Made by a program: the position numbers and the translations under genes. Shown here piece after piece: positions 36,410 to 46,128 of a stretch of 64,000 nucleotides of DNA (the stretch's first letter is position 1; every line of letters begins with the position of its first letter). The notes under the pieces were generated by a model, which had not been told where the DNA came from, searched no databases, and saw only the letters and a list, made by a program, of their open reading frames with translations. The stretch comes from an uncultured Pelagibacteraceae bacterium (lineage in GTDB: Bacteria > Pseudomonadota > Alphaproteobacteria > Pelagibacterales > Pelagibacteraceae), in contig CACFAI010000001.1 in the NCBI GenBank assembly GCA_902564265.1, forward strand, positions 1 to 64,000, written 5' to 3'.

Positions 36410-37406
36410 TAAAAAAAATATAAATAGAAAAATATCAGTAGCACCGATGATGGACTGTACCGATAGACACGACCGTTATTTCTTAAGATTGATCAGTAAA
36501 AATGTGATGCTTTATTCAGAAATGGTGGCAACGAAATCAGCAATTCATGGGGATAGAAAAAAAATACTTGGTTTTAGAGAGGAAGAAAAACCTGTTGCTC
36601 TTCAAGTAGGAGGTTCAGATAAAAGTGAATTAGCGGAGGTTGCTAAACTAGCTGAACAATTTGGCTATGATGAAATTAATATTAATTTGGGTTGTCCGAG
36701 TAAAAAAGTACAAAAAAATTCATTTGGTGCGTGTTTGATGAAAGAACCCGATTTAGTTGCAGAGTGCATCAATAACATGGTCAATTCATGCAAAATACCT
36801 GTTACAGCCAAAACTAGGATAGGGGTTGATGAAATTGAGGACTTTGAATATCTAAATAATTTCATTTACAAAATAAAACAATCAGGATGTAAAACAGTTA
36901 TACTTCATGCAAGAAAGGCTCTGTTAAAGGGTCTTACTCCTAAGCAAAATCTAAATATACCAAAACTTAATTACAAAATGGTTTACGAAATTAAGAAAGC
37001 AAACCCAGAGCTTGAGATAATAATCAATGGAGGAATCTCACAAACTGATAAAATTAAAAAACATTTAGAACATTGTGATGGTGTGATGATCGGAAGAGCA
37101 ATTTATCAAAATCCCTACTTTTTGACTGACATAGAGAAAGAAATATTTAATACAAATGAAATACCATCAAGAGAACAAATAGCAAAACAAATTATTGCTT
37201 ATTTAGAGGAAGAGGTAAAGCTTGGTACAAAAGTAAATCATATTATGAGACATACAGTTGGACTATACCACGGCCAACCTGGCTCTAAAGATTGGAAAAG
37301 ATATTTGAGTGACAATATGATGGCTAGAGACTCAGATTTTCAAAAAGCAAAACACATAATGACTATTGTGCAAAACAATGAGAAAGCAAATCAATTAAAT
37401 TCCTAA
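36399..37406 (+). CDS. dusA: tRNA-dihydrouridine synthase (DusA type)
   Basis: SVAPMMDCTDRHDRYFLRLIS; INLGCPSKKVQKNSFGACLMKEP; HARKALLKGLTPKQN. Confidence 0.9.
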   Translation: MDTNKKNINRKISVAPMMDCTDRHDRYFLRLISKNVMLYSEMVATKSAIHGDRKKILGFREEEKPVALQVGGSDKSELAEVAKLAEQFGYDEININLGCPSKKVQKNSFGACLMKEPDLVAECINNMVNSCKIPVTAKTRIGVDEIEDFEYLNNFIYKIKQSGCKTVILHARKALLKGLTPKQNLNIPKLNYKMVYEIKKANPELEIIINGGISQTDKIKKHLEHCDGVMIGRAIYQNPYFLTDIEKEIFNTNEIPSREQIAKQIIAYLEEEVKLGTKVNHIMRHTVGLYHGQPGSKDWKRYLSDNMMARDSDFQKAKHIMTIVQNNEKANQLNS

Positions 37407-38242
37407 TGGAAAATTTAAATATCAATGAAATTTTTTATCTCTTAACTGTTTTAGCTATTGCTGCAGCAGTTGCAGGATTTATGGCTGGTTTACTTGGAGT
37501 AGGTGGGGGCATAATTATGGTTCCCGCTCTTTATTACGCATTTACAGTCTTAGAATTTGACATTGTAACAAGGATGCATTTAGCAGTTGGTACATCTTTA
37601 GCAATAATAATACCAACCTCAATTATATCTACTTTAACTCATAGAGAACATGATGCAGTAGATTTTAAAATGGTAAAATCTTTTGGAATTTTTATTTTAA
37701 TTGGAGTTTTTTTTGGAACTTTCTTAGCAGTTAATTTGAAAACTCCTGCGCTTGTGTTATTTTTTTCTATATTTGCATTTATGGTTGGGCTTTTTTTTAT
37801 TTTTTTGAGAGAAAAATTAGTTGATAATCCAAAACAAATATCAAACTTTATAAAAAATATTTCTGGTATATTAATCGGATTTATTTCTATTCCTTTAGGA
37901 ATTGGAGGCGGATCATTGATGGTTCCTTTCATGAGAACATTTGGTTACGATATTAGAAAATCGATTGGAACAGCTGCAGCAGTAGGTTTCCTTATCGCTG
38001 TTACTGGAACAGTTACAATGATCACTGGTGGAAAAATTATTGATAACGTTAATACACCGTTCAGTTTGGGGTATATAAATTTACTTGGCTTCATTGTGTT
38101 TGTCCCAGTTACTATGATAATGGCTAGGTTAGGTGCAAAAGCAGTCTATAAAATAGATAAAAAAATCCTGAGCAAAATATTTGGAACTTTTTTAATTTTG
38201 GTATCAATTAGATCATTTTTAGAATATCTAAGTATCAATTAA
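37406..38242 (+). CDS. TauE/SafE-family sulfite/sulfonate exporter-like permease (paralog 1)
   Basis: GFMAGLLGVGGGIIMVPALYYAF; ISIPLGIGGGSLMVPFMR. Confidence 0.88.
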   Translation: MENLNINEIFYLLTVLAIAAAVAGFMAGLLGVGGGIIMVPALYYAFTVLEFDIVTRMHLAVGTSLAIIIPTSIISTLTHREHDAVDFKMVKSFGIFILIGVFFGTFLAVNLKTPALVLFFSIFAFMVGLFFIFLREKLVDNPKQISNFIKNISGILIGFISIPLGIGGGSLMVPFMRTFGYDIRKSIGTAAAVGFLIAVTGTVTMITGGKIIDNVNTPFSLGYINLLGFIVFVPVTMIMARLGAKAVYKIDKKILSKIFGTFLILVSIRSFLEYLSIN

Positions 38243-38251
38243 ATTAAAATT

Positions 38252-39082
38252 GTGGATCAGATTATTTTCAACGAATACATATTTTTCATTTTATTAATGA
38301 TTGCTGCAGCTATTCCCGTTGGTTTTTTTGCAGGATTATTTGGTATTGGTGGTGGATTAATTTCTGTACCATTTCTTTTCTTTATTTTCGAAACTTTTGG
38401 AATAGATAAAGATTATCTTATGCATCTTACAGTTGGGACTGCATTTACAATAACAATATTAACTTCATTCTCATCAGTATTAGCTCATAGAAAACATGGT
38501 GCTGTTGATTTAGGTATAATAAAAACTTTTGGAACATTTGTTATTTTTGGTGTCGTAACCGGGACTATAATTGCTTCTATGATGAATACTAAATCATTGG
38601 TTCTTTTTTTTTCAATTATGGTCTATTTTTTAGGCGCTTATCTACTTCTTGCAAAAAACAAAAATAAAAAAATTTATCCTTCATTTAATTTGCTGCCTCG
38701 TCTTTCATTTGGATTTATCTCTGGCTTAATTTCAGCTCCAATGGGTATTACTGGAGCTATGATTAATGTCCCTGTTTTAAGATACTTTGGTTACTCGATA
38801 AATAGAGCAATAGGGAGTGCTGCAGCCATTGGATTTATAATTTCACTGTTTGGCGCTATTGGTTTTTTCTTGTCAGGATTATTTAAGAATGTTGATATTC
38901 CCCTCAGCATTGGTTTTGTAAATATCCCTGCCTTTATAATATTCGTCCCTATTACAACAATAATGGCTAGAATTGGGGCTAATACAGTGCACAAACTTGA
39001 GAGGGCAAAAGTTCAAGTTCTTTTTGGAATTTTTTTATACGTAGTTGCTACAATATTTCTTTACAGATATTTTAATATTTAA
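38252..39082 (+). CDS. TauE/SafE-family permease (paralog 2), GTG start
   Basis: GFFAGLFGIGGGLISVPFLFFIF; ISAPMGITGAMINVPVLRYFGY. Confidence 0.87.
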   Translation: MDQIIFNEYIFFILLMIAAAIPVGFFAGLFGIGGGLISVPFLFFIFETFGIDKDYLMHLTVGTAFTITILTSFSSVLAHRKHGAVDLGIIKTFGTFVIFGVVTGTIIASMMNTKSLVLFFSIMVYFLGAYLLLAKNKNKKIYPSFNLLPRLSFGFISGLISAPMGITGAMINVPVLRYFGYSINRAIGSAAAIGFIISLFGAIGFFLSGLFKNVDIPLSIGFVNIPAFIIFVPITTIMARIGANTVHKLERAKVQVLFGIFLYVVATIFLYRYFNI

Positions 39083-39140
39083 TGGTGATAATTCAAAAAC
39101 TTATCTTGAACTTAAATATAAATTATTTAAATTTTAATTA

Positions 39141-39542
39141 ATGGTTTCTAAATTAAAAAACTTTTTACTAAACTTTGAAGCTCTTGCTTCTCTTTTATTA
39201 AGATTTGGTATTGGAATAGCTTTTATCATTCACGGCTATGCTAAATTTCCTTTGCCACCAGCAGGTCTAGTTGAATATTTTGGTTTACCTCCAGCACTTG
39301 CAACATTTGTTGCATTAAGTGAACTTTTATCTGGAATAATTTTAATTGTGAGTGGTTTTTTGAGAAATCCCATAGGAGATACGCTTACAAGATTTGCGGG
39401 ACTTGTAATTGTAATACTCATGACAAATATATTTATAATTGCTCACCCAGATTGGTTTATTACCCAAAAATTATTTACTAGTGAACAAATTTTTCTTTTT
39501 ATTGGTGGTTTTTATTTTTTGATTAAAGGAAATAAAGTTTAA
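39141..39542 (+). CDS. DoxX-family membrane protein
   Basis: LLLRFGIGIAFIIHGYAKFPLPPAGLVEYFGLPPALATFVALSELLSGIILIVSGF. Confidence 0.85.
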   Translation: MVSKLKNFLLNFEALASLLLRFGIGIAFIIHGYAKFPLPPAGLVEYFGLPPALATFVALSELLSGIILIVSGFLRNPIGDTLTRFAGLVIVILMTNIFIIAHPDWFITQKLFTSEQIFLFIGGFYFLIKGNKV

Positions 39543-39544
39543 AA

Positions 39545-40990
39545 CTATATTTTTTGATCGTATTCACCTATCTTTCCAGTTTTTTGAAGTAGATCATCAA
39601 TAAATCTAAAGATATCGGTTTTTATTTTATCTGATACCGGACTTTCTGTAACGACAACAAGCGATGGTTTGTTTGAAGATGCTCTTACAAGACCCCAAGA
39701 TCCATCAGTAAGAGTAAATCTTACACCATTGACTGTAAGTATGTCAGTTATTTCCTGATTACATATTTTTTGTTTGTCAGTCTGAAGTTTTTTTATATTA
39801 GAGATAATTTCGTCTATAACTTTATATTTTTCTTCATCTTTGCAAAATGGTCCCATAGTTGGGCTTTGAAAAGTTTTAGGTAAATCATTTATTAAAATAT
39901 CCAAATTTTTATTTTGATTATCTATCAAATGACAAATTTGAATTGCTGAATTTATTCCGTCGTCAAAACCAAATCCCAAGGGTTTATTAAAAAAAAAGTG
40001 ACCACTTTTTTCAAATCCAGCAATGGCATTATCTTCTTTTACTTTTCTTTTAATATACGAATGCCCTGTTTTCCAATATAAAGTTTTACAATTATTTTTT
40101 TTTAAAATTTCGTCATTGCTGAATAATCCCGTAGATTTCACATCTACAATAAATTTATTGTTAGGATGTAACTCAGAAATATTTCTAGCAATTAATAAAC
40201 CAATTTTGTCTGCAAATATTTCATTTCCTTTATTGTCTATAACTCCAACTCTATCTCCATCACCATCGAAACCAAAACCAACGTCTGCATGGTTTTCTTT
40301 TACACATTTTGAAATTTCATGTAACATTTTCATATCTTCCGGATTTGGATTATATCTTGGAAAACTATAGTCAAGGTTACAGTCAAGTTCTATTACTTCA
40401 CAACCAACGTTCCTTAGAATTTCAGGTGCAAATATTCCTGCAGTTCCATTACCGCATGCAGCTACAACTTTTAATTTTTTCTTTATCTTATTTTTCGATA
40501 ATTCGTCAATATATACTTTATTAAAATTTTCTACTTTTTCGTATTTACCTGAACCTTGCTTAAAAGTTTCATTCATTACAATTGATTTAAGTTCAGACAT
40601 TTCATCTTTGCAATGAGTTAAACCTTTTTCAATTCCCATCTTTATTCCTGTCCAGCCATTTTCGTTGTGGCTCGCAGTTATCATTGCTACTGCATTGGAT
40701 TTTATTTTAAATTGAGAAAAATAAACCGTAGGTGATAAACATAGACCTATATCTTTTACATTGCAGCCGGTTGATAAAAGTCCTTTGATAAAATTATTTT
40801 TAACTTCTTCGCTATAGGATCTGTAGTCATTTCCAACGATTACAGTTGGATTCTTTTCAGAGTTAATAACTTGGGTCCCGAATCCTTTTCCTACTGCCTC
40901 GATTCCCTTCGAGTTGATGCTTTTTGGGTATAGCCACCTTGCGTCATACTCCCTAAATCCGAATGGGTCGATTTTTTTTTCCACTTCCAT
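39545..40990 (-). CDS. Phosphomannomutase/phosphoglucomutase
   Basis: FREYDARWLYP; MITASHNENGWTGIKMG; GFGFDGDGDRVGVID; start moved to internal Met (MEVEKKIDPFGFREYD) relative to the 519-aa ORF. Confidence 0.88.
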   Translation of the reverse strand: MEVEKKIDPFGFREYDARWLYPKSINSKGIEAVGKGFGTQVINSEKNPTVIVGNDYRSYSEEVKNNFIKGLLSTGCNVKDIGLCLSPTVYFSQFKIKSNAVAMITASHNENGWTGIKMGIEKGLTHCKDEMSELKSIVMNETFKQGSGKYEKVENFNKVYIDELSKNKIKKKLKVVAACGNGTAGIFAPEILRNVGCEVIELDCNLDYSFPRYNPNPEDMKMLHEISKCVKENHADVGFGFDGDGDRVGVIDNKGNEIFADKIGLLIARNISELHPNNKFIVDVKSTGLFSNDEILKKNNCKTLYWKTGHSYIKRKVKEDNAIAGFEKSGHFFFNKPLGFGFDDGINSAIQICHLIDNQNKNLDILINDLPKTFQSPTMGPFCKDEEKYKVIDEIISNIKKLQTDKQKICNQEITDILTVNGVRFTLTDGSWGLVRASSNKPSLVVVTESPVSDKIKTDIFRFIDDLLQKTGKIGEYDQKI

Positions 40991-41147
40991 GTTGATATAT
41001 GTACATTTTTTTGATTTTTTTATTGAACTATTTTTTTTATGTTCTATAAATGTTCTGTTGATTTTTAATTTATATAGTGTATTAAAGAAATCTGCACACA
41101 ACATATAGTTGTTTTACTAATAAATAGTATTAAAAAAAGGGAGTATA

Positions 41148-43085
41148 ATGAACAAAGTCTTGTCTCAGGCAATAAAAAAAGCTGTCTCTGAATTTAAACC
41201 TCAGGTTGATCAGAAGAATAAGACTAAAGGTCCAGATTTATTCTCTTTAAACAACAACACCGAGCTATTTCAAAACTCTAGGGGTATCACGATTAAGATT
41301 GATAGAAGCAGAGATGAAAATCTAACAGATTTTGGAAAAGCAACACTTAGCGATAGATATTTAGGAGAGAATGAATCTTTCCAAGACTTGTTTGCAAGAG
41401 TAGCAAGTCATTACGCTGATGATAATTTACACGCACAAAGACTATACAATTATATTAGCAATCTTTGGTTCATGCCCGCAACACCAGTGCTGTCTAATGG
41501 GGGAACTACAAGAGGTTTACCAATATCATGTTTCTTGAATGAGGCGAGTGATAGTTTAAATGGTATCTTGGGTCTTTGGAGTGAGAATGTTTGGTTAGCT
41601 GCTAGAGGTGGTGGTATTGGAAGTTACTGGGGCAATCTAAGATCTATTGGTGAAAAAATTGGAAGAGTTGGAAAAACTTCTGGAATAATTCCTTTCATAA
41701 AAGTTATGGACTCTTTAACTATGGCAATCAGTCAAGGTTCGTTAAGAAGAGGATCTGCTGCTTGTTATTTACCTATTGACCATCCAGAGATTGAAGAATT
41801 TATTGAAATGAGAAGACCTACTGGTGGAGATCCAAATAGAAAAGCTCTTAACCTGCATCATGGTGTTCTTGTTTCAGATGCTTTCATGAGAGCTGTTGAG
41901 CTTGATGAACAGTGGGCACTTAAGAGTCCGAAAAATGGATCTGTGCAATCAACTGTTTCAGCTAGGAATTTATGGATCAGATTATTGACTGCAAGAGTTG
42001 AAACAGGCGAGCCTTATATAATTTTTATTGATACAGTTAATAGACAAATACCTCAACATCATAAGTTAGCTGGCTTAACAGTTAAGACATCTAATTTATG
42101 TAGTGAGATTACTCTTCCAACAGGTATTGATAAAGAGGGCAGAGATAGAACTGCTGTTTGTTGTTTATCTTCATTAAATATTGAAAAATACGATGAATGG
42201 AAAGACGATGAAAGCTTTATAGATGATGTAATGAGATTTTTAGATAATGTCCTAACTGACTTTATTAACAATGCGCCAGAAGAATTTAGTGATGCAACAT
42301 ATTCAGCTGCAAAAGAACGTAGTGTTGGTTTAGGTGTCATGGGGCTTCACTCATACTATCAAAAAAAGATGATACCTCTCGAGTCAGTTATGAGTAAAGT
42401 TTGGAACAAAAAAATTTTTGAAAATATTCAAAAGAAAGTTGATAAATCTTCAAAAGATTTAGCAGAAGAAAGAGGAGCATGTCCTGATGCTGCTGAATAT
42501 GGTTTTAAAGAAAGATTTTCAAATAAAACTGCGATTGCTCCAACTGCTTCAATTTCAATTATTTGCGGTGGAACTTCCCCTGGAGTCGAACCAATTGCAG
42601 CAAATAGCTATACTCACAAAACTCTCTCCGGATCTTTTAATGTTAGAAATAAATACTTAAGAAAGTTATTAGAAAAACATGGAAAAGATACAGATGAAAC
42701 TTGGTCAACAATTACGACTAATCAAGGTTCTGTATCACATTTAGATTTTTTAACACAAGAAGAAAAAGATGTTTTTAAAACAGCTTTTGAATTGGATCAA
42801 AGATGGCTTGTTGACTTAAGTGCGGATAGAACTCCACATATTTCACAAGCACAATCTATTAACTTATTTTTACCAGCAGATGTTCATAAAAGAGATCTTC
42901 ATCAAATTCATTTCCAAGCTTGGAAAAAAGGATTGAAGAGTCTTTATTATTGCAGGTCTAAATCAATACAAAGAGCGGAAAATGTTAATGATGCGAAATC
43001 AACCGACATTACTGCGAATGTTTATAAATCAAAACAACAAGAAACCGACGAAAACAAATATGAGGAGTGTCTATCATGTCAGTAG
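41148..43085 (+). CDS. nrdA: Class I ribonucleoside-diphosphate reductase alpha subunit, lacking obvious ATP-cone
   Basis: FMPATPVLSNGG; GGGIGSYWGNLR; CCLSSLNIEKY; C-terminal YEECLSCQ. Confidence 0.9.
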   Translation: MNKVLSQAIKKAVSEFKPQVDQKNKTKGPDLFSLNNNTELFQNSRGITIKIDRSRDENLTDFGKATLSDRYLGENESFQDLFARVASHYADDNLHAQRLYNYISNLWFMPATPVLSNGGTTRGLPISCFLNEASDSLNGILGLWSENVWLAARGGGIGSYWGNLRSIGEKIGRVGKTSGIIPFIKVMDSLTMAISQGSLRRGSAACYLPIDHPEIEEFIEMRRPTGGDPNRKALNLHHGVLVSDAFMRAVELDEQWALKSPKNGSVQSTVSARNLWIRLLTARVETGEPYIIFIDTVNRQIPQHHKLAGLTVKTSNLCSEITLPTGIDKEGRDRTAVCCLSSLNIEKYDEWKDDESFIDDVMRFLDNVLTDFINNAPEEFSDATYSAAKERSVGLGVMGLHSYYQKKMIPLESVMSKVWNKKIFENIQKKVDKSSKDLAEERGACPDAAEYGFKERFSNKTAIAPTASISIICGGTSPGVEPIAANSYTHKTLSGSFNVRNKYLRKLLEKHGKDTDETWSTITTNQGSVSHLDFLTQEEKDVFKTAFELDQRWLVDLSADRTPHISQAQSINLFLPADVHKRDLHQIHFQAWKKGLKSLYYCRSKSIQRAENVNDAKSTDITANVYKSKQQETDENKYEECLSCQ

Positions 43086-44086
43086 CAAAAAAAGAGGAAA
43101 AAGGAAAAATTATTCAACCAAAAAAAATGGGATTATTAGTAGAAAATCCTGTTTATAAACCATTCAGATATCCGTGGTGTTATGATGCTTGGTTAACTCA
43201 ACAAAGAATACACTGGTTACCAGAAGAAGTGCCTTTAGGAGATGATGTTAGAGATTGGCAGAAAAATTTATCAGAACCTGAAAAAAATTTGGTGACACAA
43301 ATCTTTAGATTTTTTACTCAAGCAGATGTTGAAGTTAATAACTGTTATTTAAGACACTACACAACAGTATTTAAACCAACAGAAGTTTTAATGATGATGA
43401 CGGCTTTTGCTGCAATGGAAACAGTACACGTAGCTGCTTATTCACATCTATTAGACACAATAGGAATGCCTGAATCAGAATATTCAGCTTTCATGAAATA
43501 TAAAGAGATGAAAGATAAGTATGATTACATGCAAGGTTTTAATGTAAACTCAAAAGAAGATATCGCCAAGACTGTTGCTGTATTTAGTGCTTTTACTGAA
43601 GGTCTACAATTATTTGCGAGTTTTGCAATTTTATTAAACTTTCCAAGACACAATAAACTTAAGGGTATGGGGCAGATAGTTACTTGGTCAGTAAGAGATG
43701 AAACTCTTCACTGTAATTCAATGATCAGAATTTTCAAAGAGTTTATAAAAGAAAATCCAGAAATCTGGACACCAAAACTTAAAAAAGAAATTTATGATGC
43801 ATGTAGAACAATTGTAGAGCATGAGGATGCATTTATAGATTTAGCTTTTGAAATGGGACCAATGAAAGGTCTTACAGCTCAAGAGGTTAAGGACTATATT
43901 AGATTTATTGGAAACAGAAGACTGGTTCAGTTAGGTCTTGAGCCAATTTACGATGTAGAAAAAAATCCGCTTACTTGGCTTGATACTATGTTGAATGCTG
44001 TTGAGCACATGAACTTCTTTGAAGGAAGGGCAACAGAGTATTCAAAAGCATCAACACAAGGTAACTGGACAGAGGCCTTTTCGTAA
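43067..44086 (+). CDS. nrdB: Ribonucleoside-diphosphate reductase beta subunit
   Basis: AFAAMETVHVAAYSHLLDTI; VTWSVRDETLHCNSMIRIF. Confidence 0.92.
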   Translation: MSIMSVAKKEEKGKIIQPKKMGLLVENPVYKPFRYPWCYDAWLTQQRIHWLPEEVPLGDDVRDWQKNLSEPEKNLVTQIFRFFTQADVEVNNCYLRHYTTVFKPTEVLMMMTAFAAMETVHVAAYSHLLDTIGMPESEYSAFMKYKEMKDKYDYMQGFNVNSKEDIAKTVAVFSAFTEGLQLFASFAILLNFPRHNKLKGMGQIVTWSVRDETLHCNSMIRIFKEFIKENPEIWTPKLKKEIYDACRTIVEHEDAFIDLAFEMGPMKGLTAQEVKDYIRFIGNRRLVQLGLEPIYDVEKNPLTWLDTMLNAVEHMNFFEGRATEYSKASTQGNWTEAFS

Positions 44087-44107
44087 ACTTAAGTAAGTTT
44101 AGTTGAA

Positions 44108-45232
44108 TTATCTTTGATTGATTGGTACCACTTTTCGGTAACTACTACCTTTGTAACTTGCTAATGGTCTTATAAGTTTGTTAGCAGCGTGTTGCTCAAG
44201 AATATGTGCGGACCATCCTGTTATTCTTGAAATTACAAAAATCGGTGTAAAAAAATCAGTGTCAAATCCCATTAAATGATAAGTTGGTCCGGTAGGATAA
44301 TCTACGTTGGGATGAATATTTTTTCTTTCAATCATGACCTTTTCGACAATGTCATAAATTTTTTCAAACTTCTTGTCTTTCTTTACTTTTGCAACTTTAG
44401 AAAAATATTCTCTCATAGTTGGTACCCTTGAATCACCGCTTTTATAAACTCTATGACCAAAACCCATAACAACAGCTTTTTGATCTAAAGCGTTGTTAAT
44501 CCAATTTAATGCATTTTCAGGTTTTTTTATCTTACTCATCATGTGCATTACTTCTTCATTTGCACCTCCATGCAATGGTCCTTTTAAACTTGCAATGGCG
44601 CCAGTAATTGCTCCATGAATATCTGACAAGCTGCTAGTGATTGTTCTTGCCGTAAATGTAGAAACATTAAAACTATGTTCTGCATACAATATCAATGATA
44701 CATCAAAAGCTTTTACAATTTCTTTTTCAGGAACTTTACCAAAACACATATAAAAAAAGTTTTCCGAGAAAGACAAGTTACTCTTTGGTTTTATTATTTT
44801 TTTTCCTTTTCTAATTCTGTAGAATGCAGCTAAAGCAACAGGTGTTTTAGCAAAAATTCTCATGACTTTTCTCAAGTTTGCTTCAGGAGAATTATCTTTA
44901 GTTTCTTTATCTTCTAATCCCATTATACTTACTGCTGTTCTAGCCACATCCATAGGATGTGATTTTTTAGGAAAATTCTTAATACTTTCTAATAATGTTT
45001 TTGATAGGTTTCGCTCTTTTCTCTCAATTTTTTCAAAATTTTTTAACTGTTTTTCAGAAGGTAACTCTCCATTTAGAATAAGATATGCAACTTCTTCAAA
45101 CTTACATTTTGCACATAGGTCTTGCGCCGCATATCCTCTATAAGTAAGAGAATTTATTTCTGGCATCACCTTTGAAACCTCAGTTTCATCAACTACAATT
45201 CCAAGTAAACCTTTTTTAATATCTTCAGTCAT
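44108..45232 (-). CDS. prpC: 2-methylcitrate synthase/citrate synthase family
   Basis: GLLGIVVDETEVSKVMPEINSLTYRGYAAQDL; SLKGPLHGGANEEVM; VMGFGHRVYK. Confidence 0.9.
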   Translation of the reverse strand: MTEDIKKGLLGIVVDETEVSKVMPEINSLTYRGYAAQDLCAKCKFEEVAYLILNGELPSEKQLKNFEKIERKERNLSKTLLESIKNFPKKSHPMDVARTAVSIMGLEDKETKDNSPEANLRKVMRIFAKTPVALAAFYRIRKGKKIIKPKSNLSFSENFFYMCFGKVPEKEIVKAFDVSLILYAEHSFNVSTFTARTITSSLSDIHGAITGAIASLKGPLHGGANEEVMHMMSKIKKPENALNWINNALDQKAVVMGFGHRVYKSGDSRVPTMREYFSKVAKVKKDKKFEKIYDIVEKVMIERKNIHPNVDYPTGPTYHLMGFDTDFFTPIFVISRITGWSAHILEQHAANKLIRPLASYKGSSYRKVVPINQR

Positions 45233-46128
45233 TAATCGTGTCCATCTGTACTAAAATTGTATATTTTTTTATCGAGAGCATTGTATTTTTCATAATCCAC
45301 TAAATCATACAATCTACTTCTAGTTTGCATTTTATCAATAAGGTTTTTTTGATGTCCTTCTTCAAAAATTTTTCTCAAACCTTCCTCCACACTCTTCATT
45401 GCTAATCTTTGAGTTGTAACGGGATATATAACAATATTATAACCCATATTTTCTAGCTCTTTATAATCTAAAAGATCTGATTTTCCAAATTCTGTCATGT
45501 TTGCAAGTAAATATGAATTTAGACTTTTCCTCACTTTTTCAAATTCACCTTTATCTTTTAAAGCTTCAGGGAAAACTATTTCAGCACCTGCGTCGATATA
45601 TGCTTTACATCTATCAATCATCTTATCTATTCCCTCAACACTTTTTGCATCAGATCTCGCAATTATCTTAAAATTTTTATCCTTTTTTGCTTTAACACAC
45701 TCTTCAATTTTTTTTATCATTTTTTTAACAGAAATAAGTTCTTTGTTATCAAGGTGACCACATCTTTTTCTTTCAACTTGGTCTTCTATATGTACTGCTG
45801 TCACTCCAAATTTTTCAAAAGTTTTAATAGTTTTCTTGCAAGACTTAAAACCAGTATCTATATCTACAATTGTGGGTAAGTTTGTTACTCGTGCTATTTG
45901 TTTTGATCTATTACTTACATCTTCAAGTGTAGTAAGACCTATATCTGGGTAACCAAGGTCATTAGACATAACACCACCAGAAACATAAACAGCGTCATAG
46001 CCGATTTCTTCAATTACTTTAGCGGTTAATGGGTTGTATGCACCAGGAACTCTTAAAATTTTTCCACTTTTTAATTTATCAACAAAATCTTTTCTTTTTT
46101 CTTTTATTTTTTTTTTAATAAAGTGCAT
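45232..46128 (-). CDS. prpB: Methylisocitrate lyase
   Basis: LRVPGAYNPLTAKVIEEIGYDAVYVSGG; VDIDTGF; VHIEDQVERKRCGHLDNKELIS. Confidence 0.9.
   Translation of the reverse strand: MHFIKKKIKEKRKDFVDKLKSGKILRVPGAYNPLTAKVIEEIGYDAVYVSGGVMSNDLGYPDIGLTTLEDVSNRSKQIARVTNLPTIVDIDTGFKSCKKTIKTFEKFGVTAVHIEDQVERKRCGHLDNKELISVKKMIKKIEECVKAKKDKNFKIIARSDAKSVEGIDKMIDRCKAYIDAGAEIVFPEALKDKGEFEKVRKSLNSYLLANMTEFGKSDLLDYKELENMGYNIVIYPVTTQRLAMKSVEEGLRKIFEEGHQKNLIDKMQTRSRLYDLVDYEKYNALDKKIYNFSTDGHD

Noticed and set aside
39545-41104. 519-aa start of the phosphomannomutase ORF
   Set aside because: The first 38 residues look like translated leader; the conserved domain begins right after the internal Met at 40990.
44084-44101. 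TAAACTTA-AG-TAAGTTTA palindrome after nrdB
   Set aside because: Could be a weak hairpin between convergent genes, but a 2-nt loop and no T-tract give too little support for a terminator call.
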